This document shows, piece by piece, positions 36,201-48,421 of a stretch of DNA of 64,000 bases. Numbering within the stretch: the first letter of the stretch is position 1; every line of letters starts with the position of its first letter. Under the pieces are notes generated by a model. The model saw only the letters and a program-made list of their open reading frames with translations, did not search any database and was not told the origin of the DNA. The translations under genes were made by a program, and so were the position numbers. Source of the DNA: Sporothrix humicola (taxonomy: Eukaryota > Ascomycota > Sordariomycetes > Ophiostomatales > Ophiostomataceae); contig WNYE01000001.1 of assembly GCA_021396245.1 (NCBI GenBank), positions 434,001 through 498,000 of the forward strand. Reading direction: 5' to 3'.

Positions 36201-39200
36201 AAGTGCGGTGAGCAGAAACGAAGGAGAAAAGAAGAAAAAAAGGAAGATCTAAAACACCGGGGACCAATCATAGCCACTAGAAATATCAAAATACCAAAAA
36301 TTAACGGAGCACAAGACTCAGAACGAACCATGAGTGGGACAGAAAAGTATTAATGTGTCAGTGGGCGGCGACCGGTGCTCCTTCTTTGGATGGCGTGCGG
36401 CACAGGGATTGGGCTCCTTGCAAGTTGCGGGCAAGCAAAATGCGCTGGGACGGTCGCTCTTTCCCTCAGATGGGACAAGCTCGCCTTTTCTCGCGCGGCG
36501 TGCTGAGAGTGGTCAAGTCGCACTTGCAGTGCTCCGATATTGGCACGGCCTGTTGTTCTCGTTCGCTGTTGCACTTTCAGTCAATAGCGCCGTGTTGTCA
36601 GAAAGCGGAAGGCTGGAGACTCGAGAGGGCGTCAAAGTGCGCCGGCAAAAAGGGTCTATCAATTTGGGGCATTTTGAATATTTTAAACGGAGCCAGCCCC
36701 TTTCTCCAGAATCCACTAACATGCTCGCTGTTCGCGCCTTCCTCTTGGAACAAAACAGGCGAGGATCGTGGGATGTTTTATGATGGGCAGTCTCCGTTTT
36801 TTTTATTGAATTTTTCATATCACTACCATCTTGGTGGCATCGTATCAAGGCAGCACTTTTTTGCCCTTCGGCGGCCCACGTCACAACCGTGCCATCATCG
36901 CCTCACAAAGCCCCATATCCGGCGTACTTCTACGGCGACCCCTTTCATCGGTCGGCGATGGATTTTTTATGGGTTGTTGGACCTGGTTTCGCGGTTCCGT
37001 ATTCATGCACTATGCACCTTGTCGCCAGCCATGTCAGCAAAAAAAAAAAAGGCCAGGCGAGACAGGCTACAGGTTACCATTCTCGCTATTATTTGCTGTT
37101 TGCTCTTAGTGAGCGTGGCTTAAGCGGTCGTGTCGTTGTGTCGGAGTTTGTGTCGTTTTGGCTTCGTTACCATGTCACTCGCCCACCAGATTTTTTCACG
37201 ATAGTCTAGGATGTAACCAAAAACGGTGCAAGATCAGCAGGTTTGGGAGGGATGACAGCAAGAATAACGGAAGGAGCGACGGGCTGCGAAACCTAGTGGG
37301 CTCGCTGAGGCTGCTCCTTCCTGGCCTGTCGTTGCACTAAGATGCTGTGGCGGCTCCCTGCTGATGGTGGGCAAAGGGAAAAAGTCGGTCTCGGCCAGGC
37401 CTTGTTTTTCTTAATGTCTCCGTTCTAGGCTCCGTATTTCCTGTCTCCCCTTGTAGGTGATGAACATGGCGGGTTGCTTTGCGTCGTAATACAGTCCCAC
37501 GCCCCGTTTTAACTTTTTTACAGTCGCTTTGTCCTAATTGGCGCTTCTTTCTGCAGCCCAGGAGCCCTTTTAGCTTTTTTTTACGGTCATTTTTTCTTCT
37601 GCTTATTAGTGTTAGCCAGTTAGTGCATGAACGTCCGGTGCCCGCTTTCCCCTGCCAGCCTTCCGCATTTTCAATGTTTTATTTTGGCAAGGCACAGGCC
37701 TGTTTTTAAACGAGAAACGGCTGTTCGTGGAAATTGAGTGACGCCTACATCCCATCATCTGTTACCGTAGGCGAGACCCGGAGTTGGCAGGCACGACCGA
37801 CATGAAAGTCAGTCAGAAAACGAGGTGCCTTGCAAGGTCGCTCCTGCCCCGTGACAGTAAACGGATATGCGGTCCTCCAGGAAAGAGAGGAAAGTGGAAA
37901 GAGCGAGTCAACAAGCCAACAATCCAGCCCGACGAACAAGGAAAGAGCGACAAAACAATCCCTGCTGTGACGTAAGATACACATCGCCGTCCCACGACAA
38001 TGTGAACCCAAATAGTCCATTGTATCCATCGTCCATCCCACAACGCCACAATTGAAATAGCTTTCCACATGGAGTAAAGAGCTTCGCTGGGCTCTGACTC
38101 TTTGGTATTTTGGTCTATTTTCTATGGAGCATTTGGGGGCCTTTGTACTGGTGATTTCTTTTTCTCTCCTTTTCTTTTTGCACCTCCCTTTTGCGAGTCT
38201 TTCTTCGGCGGTACACTATTGGCTTTGCCCGGTGCTCCCGTAAAAAGTCTTTTGGGACCAAGGCTTGTCGTCGAGAACTCCGCGGGCCCCATAAGGCACC
38301 TATTTTAGTCTTTATTTTTTTATATACTATTTTTCCTTTAAGTCTTTTTCCTCGTCTCCGCCAAGTGGAAACGGAATGGGTTCTGGCCGTGGCGGCTTTG
38401 CCCCTAGAACGCCGCGCCGAGGCGAAGGATCAGACCAAACTGACAGAGCAACACCGGCGCCGTTTTTTTTGTATGTACTTTGTATTCCATCCTGGGCCTT
38501 TTTCTGTCCGCGCGAGGGATGAGTGCGACGTCAAACAGTCAGCCGAGACGACGAAAGTAACTGCGCGACTTACAAGAGTACATAAGTACCAATTTAGACG
38601 TCGTATTACTTGCATCAACTGCGTATTTTGGCTGGCTGCTTTTCATGCACTTGGTCTGTTTGAGTATCGTTGATTTCTGCTAGTTCAAGGCCACTCTATT
38701 TTTTCAACATGTCGCCTCCATCACTTCATCGCCCATCATTCTCTCAAAGAAAGAGAAGAGAAAAAAATGTTGTTTGTAGCCAAGCCCTTTTTGCCCTTCT
38801 CTTGCCTTTTTTGTTATTTAGAGCTAGATGGTCACTTTTGCACATCGTCGCTACAAGGCTTTTAAGACTTGTAGGTAGTTCCTTTTGTCAACATCATTCT
38901 TGATGAGTCCAGATATTCCCAAACAAACAAAGCCGAGAGGCGATCCTAATCAGCATCTACGATTTACCGGTGTTAGTCGCGGGGTTTGAAAATTTCAACG
39001 ACTCTCTTAGTTTCGTCCCCGAAAAAAAAGTCCAGATGAGACTCGGATGGCTGGAATGGTGTACGATCGACCTGTCTTTCACGAACCTTCTTTTTTATAT
39101 ATGTCTTTGATTTTCGGGTGATGATTCGGTGTTGTCGGGGGTCATATTCAAACTAAAACGGTCTGTATCGAGCTAGGTCGGTCCGTAGCCCCCAATGTAT

Positions 39201-42200
39201 CTTATTTGCCATTGAAAATTCAAGGTTCACGAACATTCCGTTAATCACTCTGGATCTTATGAAGTATATGTGTCGTATGCCTGAGACGGGCTCTTATTTC
39301 TTTTCTTTTTTCCCCCCTTTTTCACCCATATGTCCCGGCTTGTCCATCATGCTACGTTCTCGGCTCAGTCATGGCATGTTACGGACGTAAAATAGCACAT
39401 CCGATACTCGTATGTGAACAAGCTCTAACAGTTGCCGGCATGCTAAAAGCAAGACACTTTCGGATGACGAGCATCATTTTCCAACACTTAATTCCTGTCC
39501 TGGTGTCGTAGTGACTTTGATACGCCGGGTTACCCTCCCTGTCGCCGTCTCACGCCGGCGTTGTAGTTTGCAGCTCCAATATATTGCCTCCCCATCCGTT
39601 GTGATGACCATTGTCCTCCCTTTCTCTTGTTCCTTTTTCTTAATTATTTTGTTCGTCTTGTCCCTCTCGTCTCTAGCCCGCCTTTCTTCTTTCTTGTGGA
39701 TCTCTTCACTCGCGCGCCAAGCGAGACGAGTTGCTCGTTAATATTCAACGCTTTGTCTCTTTCGGTTGCACACCCATCCGCCTCCTTTTTAACCCGACGA
39801 CTGCTATCGTGTTAGTGCAGGCGTTTAGATACTCACCTATGCCCCATAAACTCACTCAGCCGGTTTGCCGTTTTGTTTGTCCAGGGTCCAGCCTTGCTTT
39901 TGCCGTCGTGAATCTTGGTGATGCCATCCTTGTTGTGAAGAAGTGTGTGTAAGAAAGTAGTCTTTCTCATTTTTATTCTATTTTATTTTTCATTCTTTGT
40001 TTTTTTGCTGATTTTTTAAGCTTGTTTATTATATTTTCATATTTTCTTTTGCATTTTATTTTCTATTTTATACCCCGCTACTTATATTCAAAACTTTCTT
40101 TGATTTTTTTTTTCATCCCCTTTATTTTGTCTCTGTTTTCTTTTGTTGCTTCCAACTAGTCATTCCTGCTCAAAATAAAACCGCACACGGCAAGGGAGAA
40201 AATATTGTGTGCCTGCACACTTGTGATTTTCTTTGAAAAGGAACAACAAAAAGGACTCCATCTCATGCAGGGTCGTGATCAGCTAGCCGCAGTTTGAGCA
40301 CCGTAAAATGGAGTCAGACATATCAAAGCCTATTGGCGCTGGCTGCCCATCACTTCCTCATTGTGACTTATGGGGTCGTTTCTGCTGCATATTGCTGGTT
40401 TTTTGTTGCCTTTTCCGTTCGATAGTCTGGCTTGGTAACACCTTGCCCAGAACGGCATGCGGGTCTCGTCAAGTTGAAATGTCTCCGTTTTCTTTTTCCC
40501 ATTGTCTCTCGTACTTTTTTTCTTGCTCCTCCTTGCCGTTCCCTCGTATTGAAACACAGACATAAATTTTTATCACTGCTAGCCCGCCCTCGCAAGAGGA
40601 TCTCGCTGTCCATATTTTGCTTGAAACGGGCAAGGCCTGATGGGCAAGACAAGAACAGTCCCACACATCAGCCAGCAATCCTGCGCGCATCACACAGCAG
40701 AGACGGACCCTTTCTTTTTTTCGGCTTCCCCACCGTCCCAAGCATGAGGAATGGGCCACCAATTTTTATGGTCCCTGTTGGCGTTTTTCCAGGCCTAACA
40801 AATTTGATATGGGTCTCAGTCTTTCATCAAGAAACGGGACGAGCAAAAAAGAATATTCAAAAATCCATTTTTGCTGGGTCTCCCCCGGTCAAGACGGATG
40901 ACACGGATTCTCCCCCAATAAAAATTAGCGTTTTTGTCTACTACACAGTACTTTTTTCTATCTCTTCCTCTCCTGCGCTTTCTTCTTTTCTTCTCTTCGC
41001 CTTCTCCTTAATATGGACCCGTTTTGGGATCCGTTCTCCGTCACTCTGGGCCTGTCTGGGCTAAAACAATCTCATATCATTTTCCCATATTCCGTAACTC
41101 CATATTCCCTCAATCCATGGCGAGGTAAGATCTCCATATCGTCCCATACGAGCCACAAACCGACGTATCGTAGTAATTGTGTTCCGGCCAACAAATGAAG
41201 AAGAAAAATAGAGAAACAGCGGAAATGACAAAAAGGCAAGACACGACAAGGCAAATCAAAGCAAAGCACACCAAAAGAACGGCCGAGGCAGGGGCAGAGC
41301 CTTGCTCATCATCTCAACTCACCTGCAGGATCTGTGGATAGGGGGCGCTATTCTCTGTTCGACATATGACCTGTCTGATCCCCTTTTCCCGTTGCCTGCC
41401 TCTTCCCTCTTCGAGAAGAATGCATGGTGAAAACAAGGCCGTCGCTTTTCATAGCGTCGGGTGAGAGTCGGACATTTTACGAGGACAAGTCGACTTGAGC
41501 GGTTTAGACATGCACATCTTGAAAAGAAAGAAAAAAAAAAAGAAAAAATACTGAAAAAAGTATCCACACTGCACCCAGCCTTTTGAGTGTGACAAAACGA
41601 CGTATCGTCTTTGAGCGACTTGGGCATAAGATATTCTGTCCGTCCTCGATGCCAAAAGACGGTGGCAGGCATCAGGCTTGTAACGGCGCCTCGTCGGGTT
41701 TATTTACTTCTTCTTTTACTCACCAATACATATACTCCCAACAGAACCAAAGCCATCCTCTCGGGCTGCCTTTTTACACAATTACCGGGCCTGGCCTTTC
41801 AAACTGCCACACCAAACTCGTGCCCTGCTAATATCACAGACGCAACCAAACTCTCTCAGCACTGCGCTAATGCAGCCAGATGCGTAGCTGATAAATCGTT
41901 TTTATGCCTTCCGGTGTCGTTTTTGCTTTCTGCAGTGCCTCAAGGTTGCCTCGCAGCTTCCTCGTACCTCGTACCTTTCCTCGTAGCCCAGTATCGTGAC
42001 ACCATACCGTGTTCTAGCCCAGCGCTCCTTCCTCTTTCTCCCTTTTTTTAATTCCCAACCATCAAACGCGGTGTGCGCAGTAAGGCATCTTTAGCAACAA
42101 GCCACCAGGCAGCCCAAACTAGGCGGTATGGCGGAGATGTAAAGAGAAGGAGCGTTTGGGGCGCTTCAAGGATGGAGATGCGATGAGGAAGGAGCAGCCA

Positions 42201-43600
42201 TGTTCGGCGTAACAAGCAGGCTGGTCGAAGGAAAGCAAGGAGTGAAGGCTCTTGCCGTGTCAAGATGAAAACATTGAAAACAAGAGAATGATGCTCATCG
42301 AGAAGGGATGCACTTTCTTTTCTTGGGCAAGAAAGTGGCACCCTCCACACACGCCCCCTAAACAGATGTCACACTCCCCCATCATCGTTCTTTCCTTCCA
42401 GGCCCGCCTTGTGAGCTGAACTTTTTGTTACTCGCTCTTTCCTCTTTTAGGCCATATGGTAAAACCGATGGCCATGAATCACCACCATTTTTGGGTGCAC
42501 ACACCCCTCTCCACCTAAAAGCTGCTAAAACACACACCACAGTCCCCACTAAAAAACGATGTTCTGCACGCTCTCCAAAATCAGATAGATCCTGATCTTC
42601 CGCGCCAACGACTCTCAGACCCGCCCTTGCCAGAGCCAATTTGGAACGTCCTTTTCTTTCTTTTTCTGTTTCTCTTTTCGATGCCAGCCGGCCGCGGTGG
42701 CGTTGCCACGTTATTATGCTCTCCATTGTGGACAAGGGCTCCGCCAAAGCGCCTGCCCTGTTTACATACGTCGGGCATCGCTTTCCAAAGTATCATGTAC
42801 TGTCGTATCTTTTCTTTAATTCGTGTGGATGATGTGTTTCGTTGTCAAGATGCCAATCGTTCTTCTGCCTTTGTTCTTGGCCTCCTGCCTGTTGCTCTGA
42901 CCTTCTTGTCTCGACCGCCTGCCCTTTGCTCCTTCTTCCATTCTCCCTCCTGTTCTTTCTATTCTTTCTGGTTTCGCTTGATCGTAGCTCCCGGATCGGG
43001 AGTGCTTCCCGCTTTGGGGGCAAATCACGTCTGCTCCTTCCTTTAAAGCTGAACATTCTCAGTATGAAGTATGAGCGCCTCCTTCCCAACCATGTTATCG
43101 TATGCCCGCGTGAGATGTTTGGTGCTTTGGTACCTTCCTTGGCTCCTTGGGCGGCGCTTTGCTCCTTCCTCTAAAGAATAACAACTATTGCATTACCATC
43201 GTTAGTTCGCCGTGCTCCGAGGCCGTAACTCCCCACTCCAGAAAAAGAAGGAACGATATCCGCCGATACTTGTATCTTACTTTTCCCTCTTTCATCATTT
43301 GGCATTTGCCCTCTTTTTTCCCTTTTGTCTTTTCCGCCCTAAACTCTTTTCTTTCGCCTCCACCCCATGTCAGCACACGCGCACATCCCTTGACGCTCAA
43401 CTTTTTTTTTTCATCATCGACCATTGTCCATCAACGAATACGACGATGCTGTGGCAGTTCCCAGTTATTGAAGCGAGTCCCTTACAGCCACCCCCCAAAG
43501 TACGACACTCCCCTCCCTCCGCCTTTTTCTCCCCCCTTACCCACATCTGCACGCTCGCACGGCGGTGCCGCATTTGGTCATAGCTTTTTTCGAAAATAAG
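33201..43600. other. Gene-free interval, part 3 (dense in GCTCYTTCC words)
   Basis: No gene is supported; the longest open frame (256 codons, 36,353-37,123) starts at a non-ATG-supported position, has no family motif and overlaps other open frames. 33,307-33,351 is a 45-nt uninterrupted purine tract. 33,900-34,400 is GA-rich, 38,900-40,150 is AT-rich, 42,600-43,560 is CT-rich. Twelve of the 25 GCTCYTTCC words of the window lie between 33,725 and 43,169. TACTCCGTA occurs at 33809. Confidence 0.5.
33307..33351. repeat. 45-nt homopurine tract
   Basis: An uninterrupted run of A and G (AGAGGG then GAAGAA and long A blocks). Such tracts can adopt triplex structures or exclude nucleosomes; here only the composition is observed. 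Confidence 0.85.
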
Positions 43601-46600
43601 GAACGGGACCTGGGTCAGAAAGAACAATTGCACTCAAGACACGAGACCGAGCAGAAAAAGAAAGGGTTATTAATAAAATGATGACCTGCCAGTCAAGTGT
43701 CTCGAGTTGCGATCCGTGGGGCTTCATGAACCAAACAAGTCGCCAGCCCGGAAGAATGCCGTATCCTATCACGTCCCACGCTGCTTTGTTCACGCTGGCT
43801 TATGTCTCTCTTTTCCCCTTTTGCCGTCCCTTGAGTTGTATTTTGGGCGCCCTCGTTTGCAGTCCCAATCAATGTGTGACCCGCGCAATGTGCAGACCGA
43901 CTCGTCCGCTATGAGCATGTTCCAACAACGGCAGGGGGACATTGGTGGCTGCACTTTGCACTTTGGAGAGTATCGGTCTGTTATGGGACCAGGGAAGAAT
44001 GGACACACGAACGGAGGCAAAGAAGAAAATAGATCATGGGGATATCTCACGCGGCATCGTACCAAGCGGTTCACCAAGGCCCGGAGCACAAAAATGTGAG
44101 ATTTGAATCAAACAAAACAACGCCCATCTGCACACACCTTTTTCGATGGAGACAAGGAGCCAATCCATGCCACCCTTACGAGCTGATACGCTCCTTTATC
44201 CTCCGAATGGGATACCAAAGAGAGACATACGCCCCCCACCAACAGGGCTAAGAGAAACCAGCAGGGCCAGACAGGCTCGGCTGGAAAAGCGCCAACAGCC
44301 AACAGGCGGAACCAGCCAAAGGGCCGGCGTTCTCCCAGGACGAAAGAAAGGTGAGACATTGCAAAAAGTACGAGGAACCACTCCAGAAACCCCAAAATGC
44401 CCAAAAGCTGACCGGCTTGGACCTTGCCCAACCAGGTATCGACATGCAAAGCATTGCACACAGCCGAATGAGAAACGAGAAGGCGGTGACCAACTCGCAG
44501 CATCCACAAAAGTATCGTACAGAACATGGAGTACGAAATACAAGTACACGAATGCATGCAGCCTCAACTACCCCCGTCTATCGCCATCAGGTTCCAGGCA
44601 GTCACATATTCGGAACAAGAAGGTTTTGCCAGAAATAGAGACCAAGGCTGTGTCACAAGGTACAGTATACGGTCGTGCTCGCATCTCACGAGAGATGCAC
44701 AGGACGATGCATCTGACTACGACTACCAGGTGAGAGAGACGAAAAAAGAGCACGGGAATGAGAGTGTACAAGGTGCACAAGGGCGGAAACAAGAACAGAG
44801 AATCCGAAGAAAAAGAGGAAAGAAAAGGAAATGCAATCGTGATGACCACACCACAAGCGGCATGGAGAGACAGGGACAACAAGCCAACGAAAGCACTCAA
44901 AGCACTCAAAAAGTTAAACAAGACCGCCCGTATGCCCGAAGTACCCCCTTCAGCTGGGACATCGCAAGTGGGCTGTCCATCGTGGTTTCTTCATCTTCCT
45001 AAAAGGAATGTGTTTGGAATGTCCGCACTATGCGGGATAGTGCTGTTCGACATGTCGTTTGTGGAAAAGACGCCCACGCGAGTATTCTTGGCCGGGTGCT
45101 ATTTCGCGCGCCCGCTACCGCCCCGAGCAGCATGGATCCAACAAAGAACAAAAGGACGCAAGCCAACAGACAAAAGCACAGACAAGATGCCAGAAGAGCT
45201 ATGAACAAAATACGCACCGCCCTGGATTAACTCTGGGTAGCCTGGATGGTCTGACACGGCGTTGCAGTCGTGGCTCAATAAGTCGATGATTCAAGCGAGC
45301 ATGGAAATGCATCACGGAGAACACAGACAACAGATCATCCAAGAATATCCAGATTCACAACGGTGGCATTCGCGTCCGCGTCACTTTTATCACTCGAGAG
45401 TCAAGAGAAAGAGGGGCCGAGAACGACCTGAGCGCTTTCCAACACACTCCACACCCCCCTTTGCTACCGGCTCACTCGCAGTGAGCACGGCTGGATCATG
45501 GTGTTGGATGGGCTGGATGCACAACGACGACAGGGATCTTGTTCAAACATGGGGGAGCCGTTTGTGGGCGGAAAGGCAAAAAAGGGGAAAGAAGAAAAGG
45601 ACAAAGGACAACAGACAACAGACAAAAAAGATGACAAGGGAACAAAAAGGCGGGAAACATACACGATATGATGAACAAGGTTCAGAGGCAAAAAGGCAAA
45701 TGGGGGCGTGCGGCCCACAAGCATGAACCAGAGATGGGGGTGTGACAGTCTCGACCGTCTGGCCGCCGTTGTCGACCATGACTTGCAAGTTGCATCAAAG
45801 AAGAACGAGTCGGCCGTCCCCTTTTCTTAGCCTTGAGCCTTCTTTTCTTAGCTTCCTCGCGTGTACAATTTGGTGCAGGTTTGGTGCAAAATCAAATGCC
45901 TGGCTCCCTGGCTTCCTGGCTCCTCGCTCGCCCGGGCTTCTTCGACGCTTTCCATGGCTGTTCCAGGGCCAATCTCCGCTATGGGCACACCCCTGCTTTG
46001 TTCCACCCTTGCCCATCCTCAGCGCCCTATCCATGTCGCTCCGTCTTTTCAGATTGTTTTCTAGTGCTCTGGCGTTGTCTTTCTGTCTTTTTGCCTGTCG
46101 AGCCTGTCTTGTCTGTTGTCGCACTGGACCCCATCTCGCCCATCCTTTCCTCCCTTCCACCAGCTCGCCTCCGTGATCTCCCCTGGCCCTGACCGCCACC
46201 CGCAAAATAGAACGGGCTTGTCCATACCGCGACCGAACCTGCAAATTGGACTGGATTCGACTTTCTAGCTTCTTAGCCGTGTTAGATCACCACCAACCAG
46301 AACCAAAGCCAGACTTGCAAGGCACTACGACGCAACACCATGGTGGTCGCTCACGCATCCCACATCGTGAGCCTTTTCGTCGTTTTGTCCCTTTCAACCC
46401 GGTCTGATCCACCTTTGGTACATCGACAAGCACAACGAGCCACCATCGGTCTGGCCTCGTAGGCTAAGACCGCAGCAATTACGAGTGCGCCTCCTCTTAG
46501 CAGCCAGTCTCTAGTCCCCTCAATGCATCTTCACTCACCACTGCCTAAGCCTCCTCTTACGAAGTAAGAGTACTAAGAGATGCAAGCAAGTGTCTTGTTT

Positions 46601-48421
46601 GTATCTCCTGGAACACCAGGATGCGCTATGCCGCGTGTGCTCCGTTATATCTGGGGCCTTTCTTTCTTTCATTACGCGGTGCACCATTGTGTACCGAAAA
46701 TGGACCTGGTCTGGGCTGTGGCTCCTCGCCTAGCTGGCCTGTGGTCCTCGCCCCCTTTTAACCTGTTGACTTGCTGGCTTATTGTCCTTTTGGTGCAAGT
46801 GTGACGGCCGTTCCATCTGTGGCCCTCCATTTCCCACCACACAAAACTCCCTTTTTCCACTGTTGGCGGCCGCAATGCACGGTTACTCCATGCAGTTCTT
46901 TATTCCCCATCCCTCGAACAAGGAGAGCGACGGAGTAATAATAACACTCTCACTCACACTCACATACTCACACAGTCGCTTTCACCCACACAGATCCCTG
47001 CCGCCATCCATATGACGCATGCACCTGCGACTAACCATCCTTTCAGCAGCCCTTTTACCCTTTTCCCAAGACGTTCTCAGTCAAGCCTCCCGACCCTTGT
47101 CCAAGCACCACTGCACATCACTTTACCCAATCTTGTTCCTTTGACCATCCTTCCGTTAGTTTGATACTGGTGCTTTGTGCCTGTCTTTTTCTCGCGCTCA
47201 CGGCACGGTACAACGAACGAAAACAAACTCTGCTCCGAACGAGGTACAAAGCCACCACATTGGTCAGCTAGTGCGAAGAGTGCGTGTAAGAGACTTTGTA
47301 CTTGGATAGTATCCTACAATAATACATGCCGACTTCATACCGACTTCATCCCTCACCGCGAGGACTTTGTTTTTTAGCCCGCCCATCCATCCCATGTATT
47401 CCCACTGCACGCACCACCGGCCACAACCAAACAAACACTCAGACACACACCCAGGTCTGGGCCCAGACATCTTGCACGCCCAATGCACTGAGGCACTTCA
47501 AAACAAATGTGCACATCCAGTCCACGTACCCAAGACCCGTACCGACACAACCAACGCACTGCGTAGTGCTGTGCCTTTGTCAGATGCAACAATTTGGTCT
47601 TCCCTTCCACGTACGGAGTACACACGAGTATACACTTACACTATGGCAAGATGTTTCTGTGCTCCGTGATCCGTGCTTCGATGCATCTCCATCTCCCTAC
47701 CCTCCCTCATCGCTAATATCTGACCTCTCTATCTGGTCCATGCTACCTTACCTTGTCTATTGGCCGCGTCCAAGAGTCAAACATGGCCCCGTTCTTGTCT
47801 AATACACGGCGCTACTCCGTATTTTCTGTCCCTTCCGTGCCAATATGTTACTTCGGTTTGGCTCCCAGGCTAGCCTTGCCCTGCTTGATTGACATTGACC
47901 TGTTTTGCTATTTGCCCATTCCCCTATGCTTGCTTCTTTTCTTTTCCCCCTTTCCGCTATTCTTTCCTTTTTCCTTCCTTCCTTCTTTTGCCTTTCCATT
48001 CCACTTTGTTTCCTAGCTTCCAAACAATACACCCCCCCCCCATCTGGTTTTCTGTTTCTCATCCCACACACCCCCTCCCCTTCTTTAATTCTTCTTCCCC
48101 ATCATGTGTGGAGTTCGTTAGGATGATACTTAACCTGGCCCGGTGCCATCCTTTCTTTAAACCTACCAACCTGTCAGAACATATCAAAATCAAAACACGA
48201 TCCGGATCAACAAGAGAACAATAAATATCATAACAAGGAGGGCCACTTCTCGCCTCTTTCCCTCCTCGCTCTTTCTTTCACCAACTTAAATATCCAACAC
48301 AATCTCGATCGACTTACACGATACTGCCAGCAACAACAGCAAACAACATCACATCTCTCCTCCTCTCCTCCCCTTCATCATCTTCCTCTCATCTCCTCCC
48401 CAACAACACCAACCGCCCAAG
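43601..48421. other. Gene-free interval, part 4, with leader of the Gln-rich gene
   Basis: The top strand is purine-rich at about 43,950-45,720 and then switches to pyrimidine-rich until 48,420. The right half is most simply the promoter and long leader of the gene starting at 48422; the last ~130 nt are rich in CAACA and CTC units. Simple CACTCA/CACACT repeats lie at 46,941-46,975. TACTCCGTA words lie at 47612 (in the fully palindrome-flanked form GTACGGAGTAC) and 47813. No gene is seen on the left half on either strand. Confidence 0.5.
46941..46975. repeat. CACTCA/CACACT simple repeat
   Basis: Degenerate microsatellite built of CACTC and CACA units about 1.45 kb upstream of the Gln-rich protein gene. 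Confidence 0.7.

Noticed and set aside
36353..37123. 256-codon plus-strand frame in the gene-free interval
   Set aside because: No family motif and no conserved composition; overlapping frames on both strands are open over the same stretch.
39110..39290. Possible C/D snoRNA (GTGATGATT near 39,119 and CTGAG near 39,282)
   Set aside because: The two boxes are more than 160 nt apart and no terminal stem or inner box pair was found.
20009..48421. Repeat-induced point mutation relic or centromere
   Set aside because: Base composition is only moderately lower in GC than genes and is not TpA-dominated; no long duplicated block is apparent.
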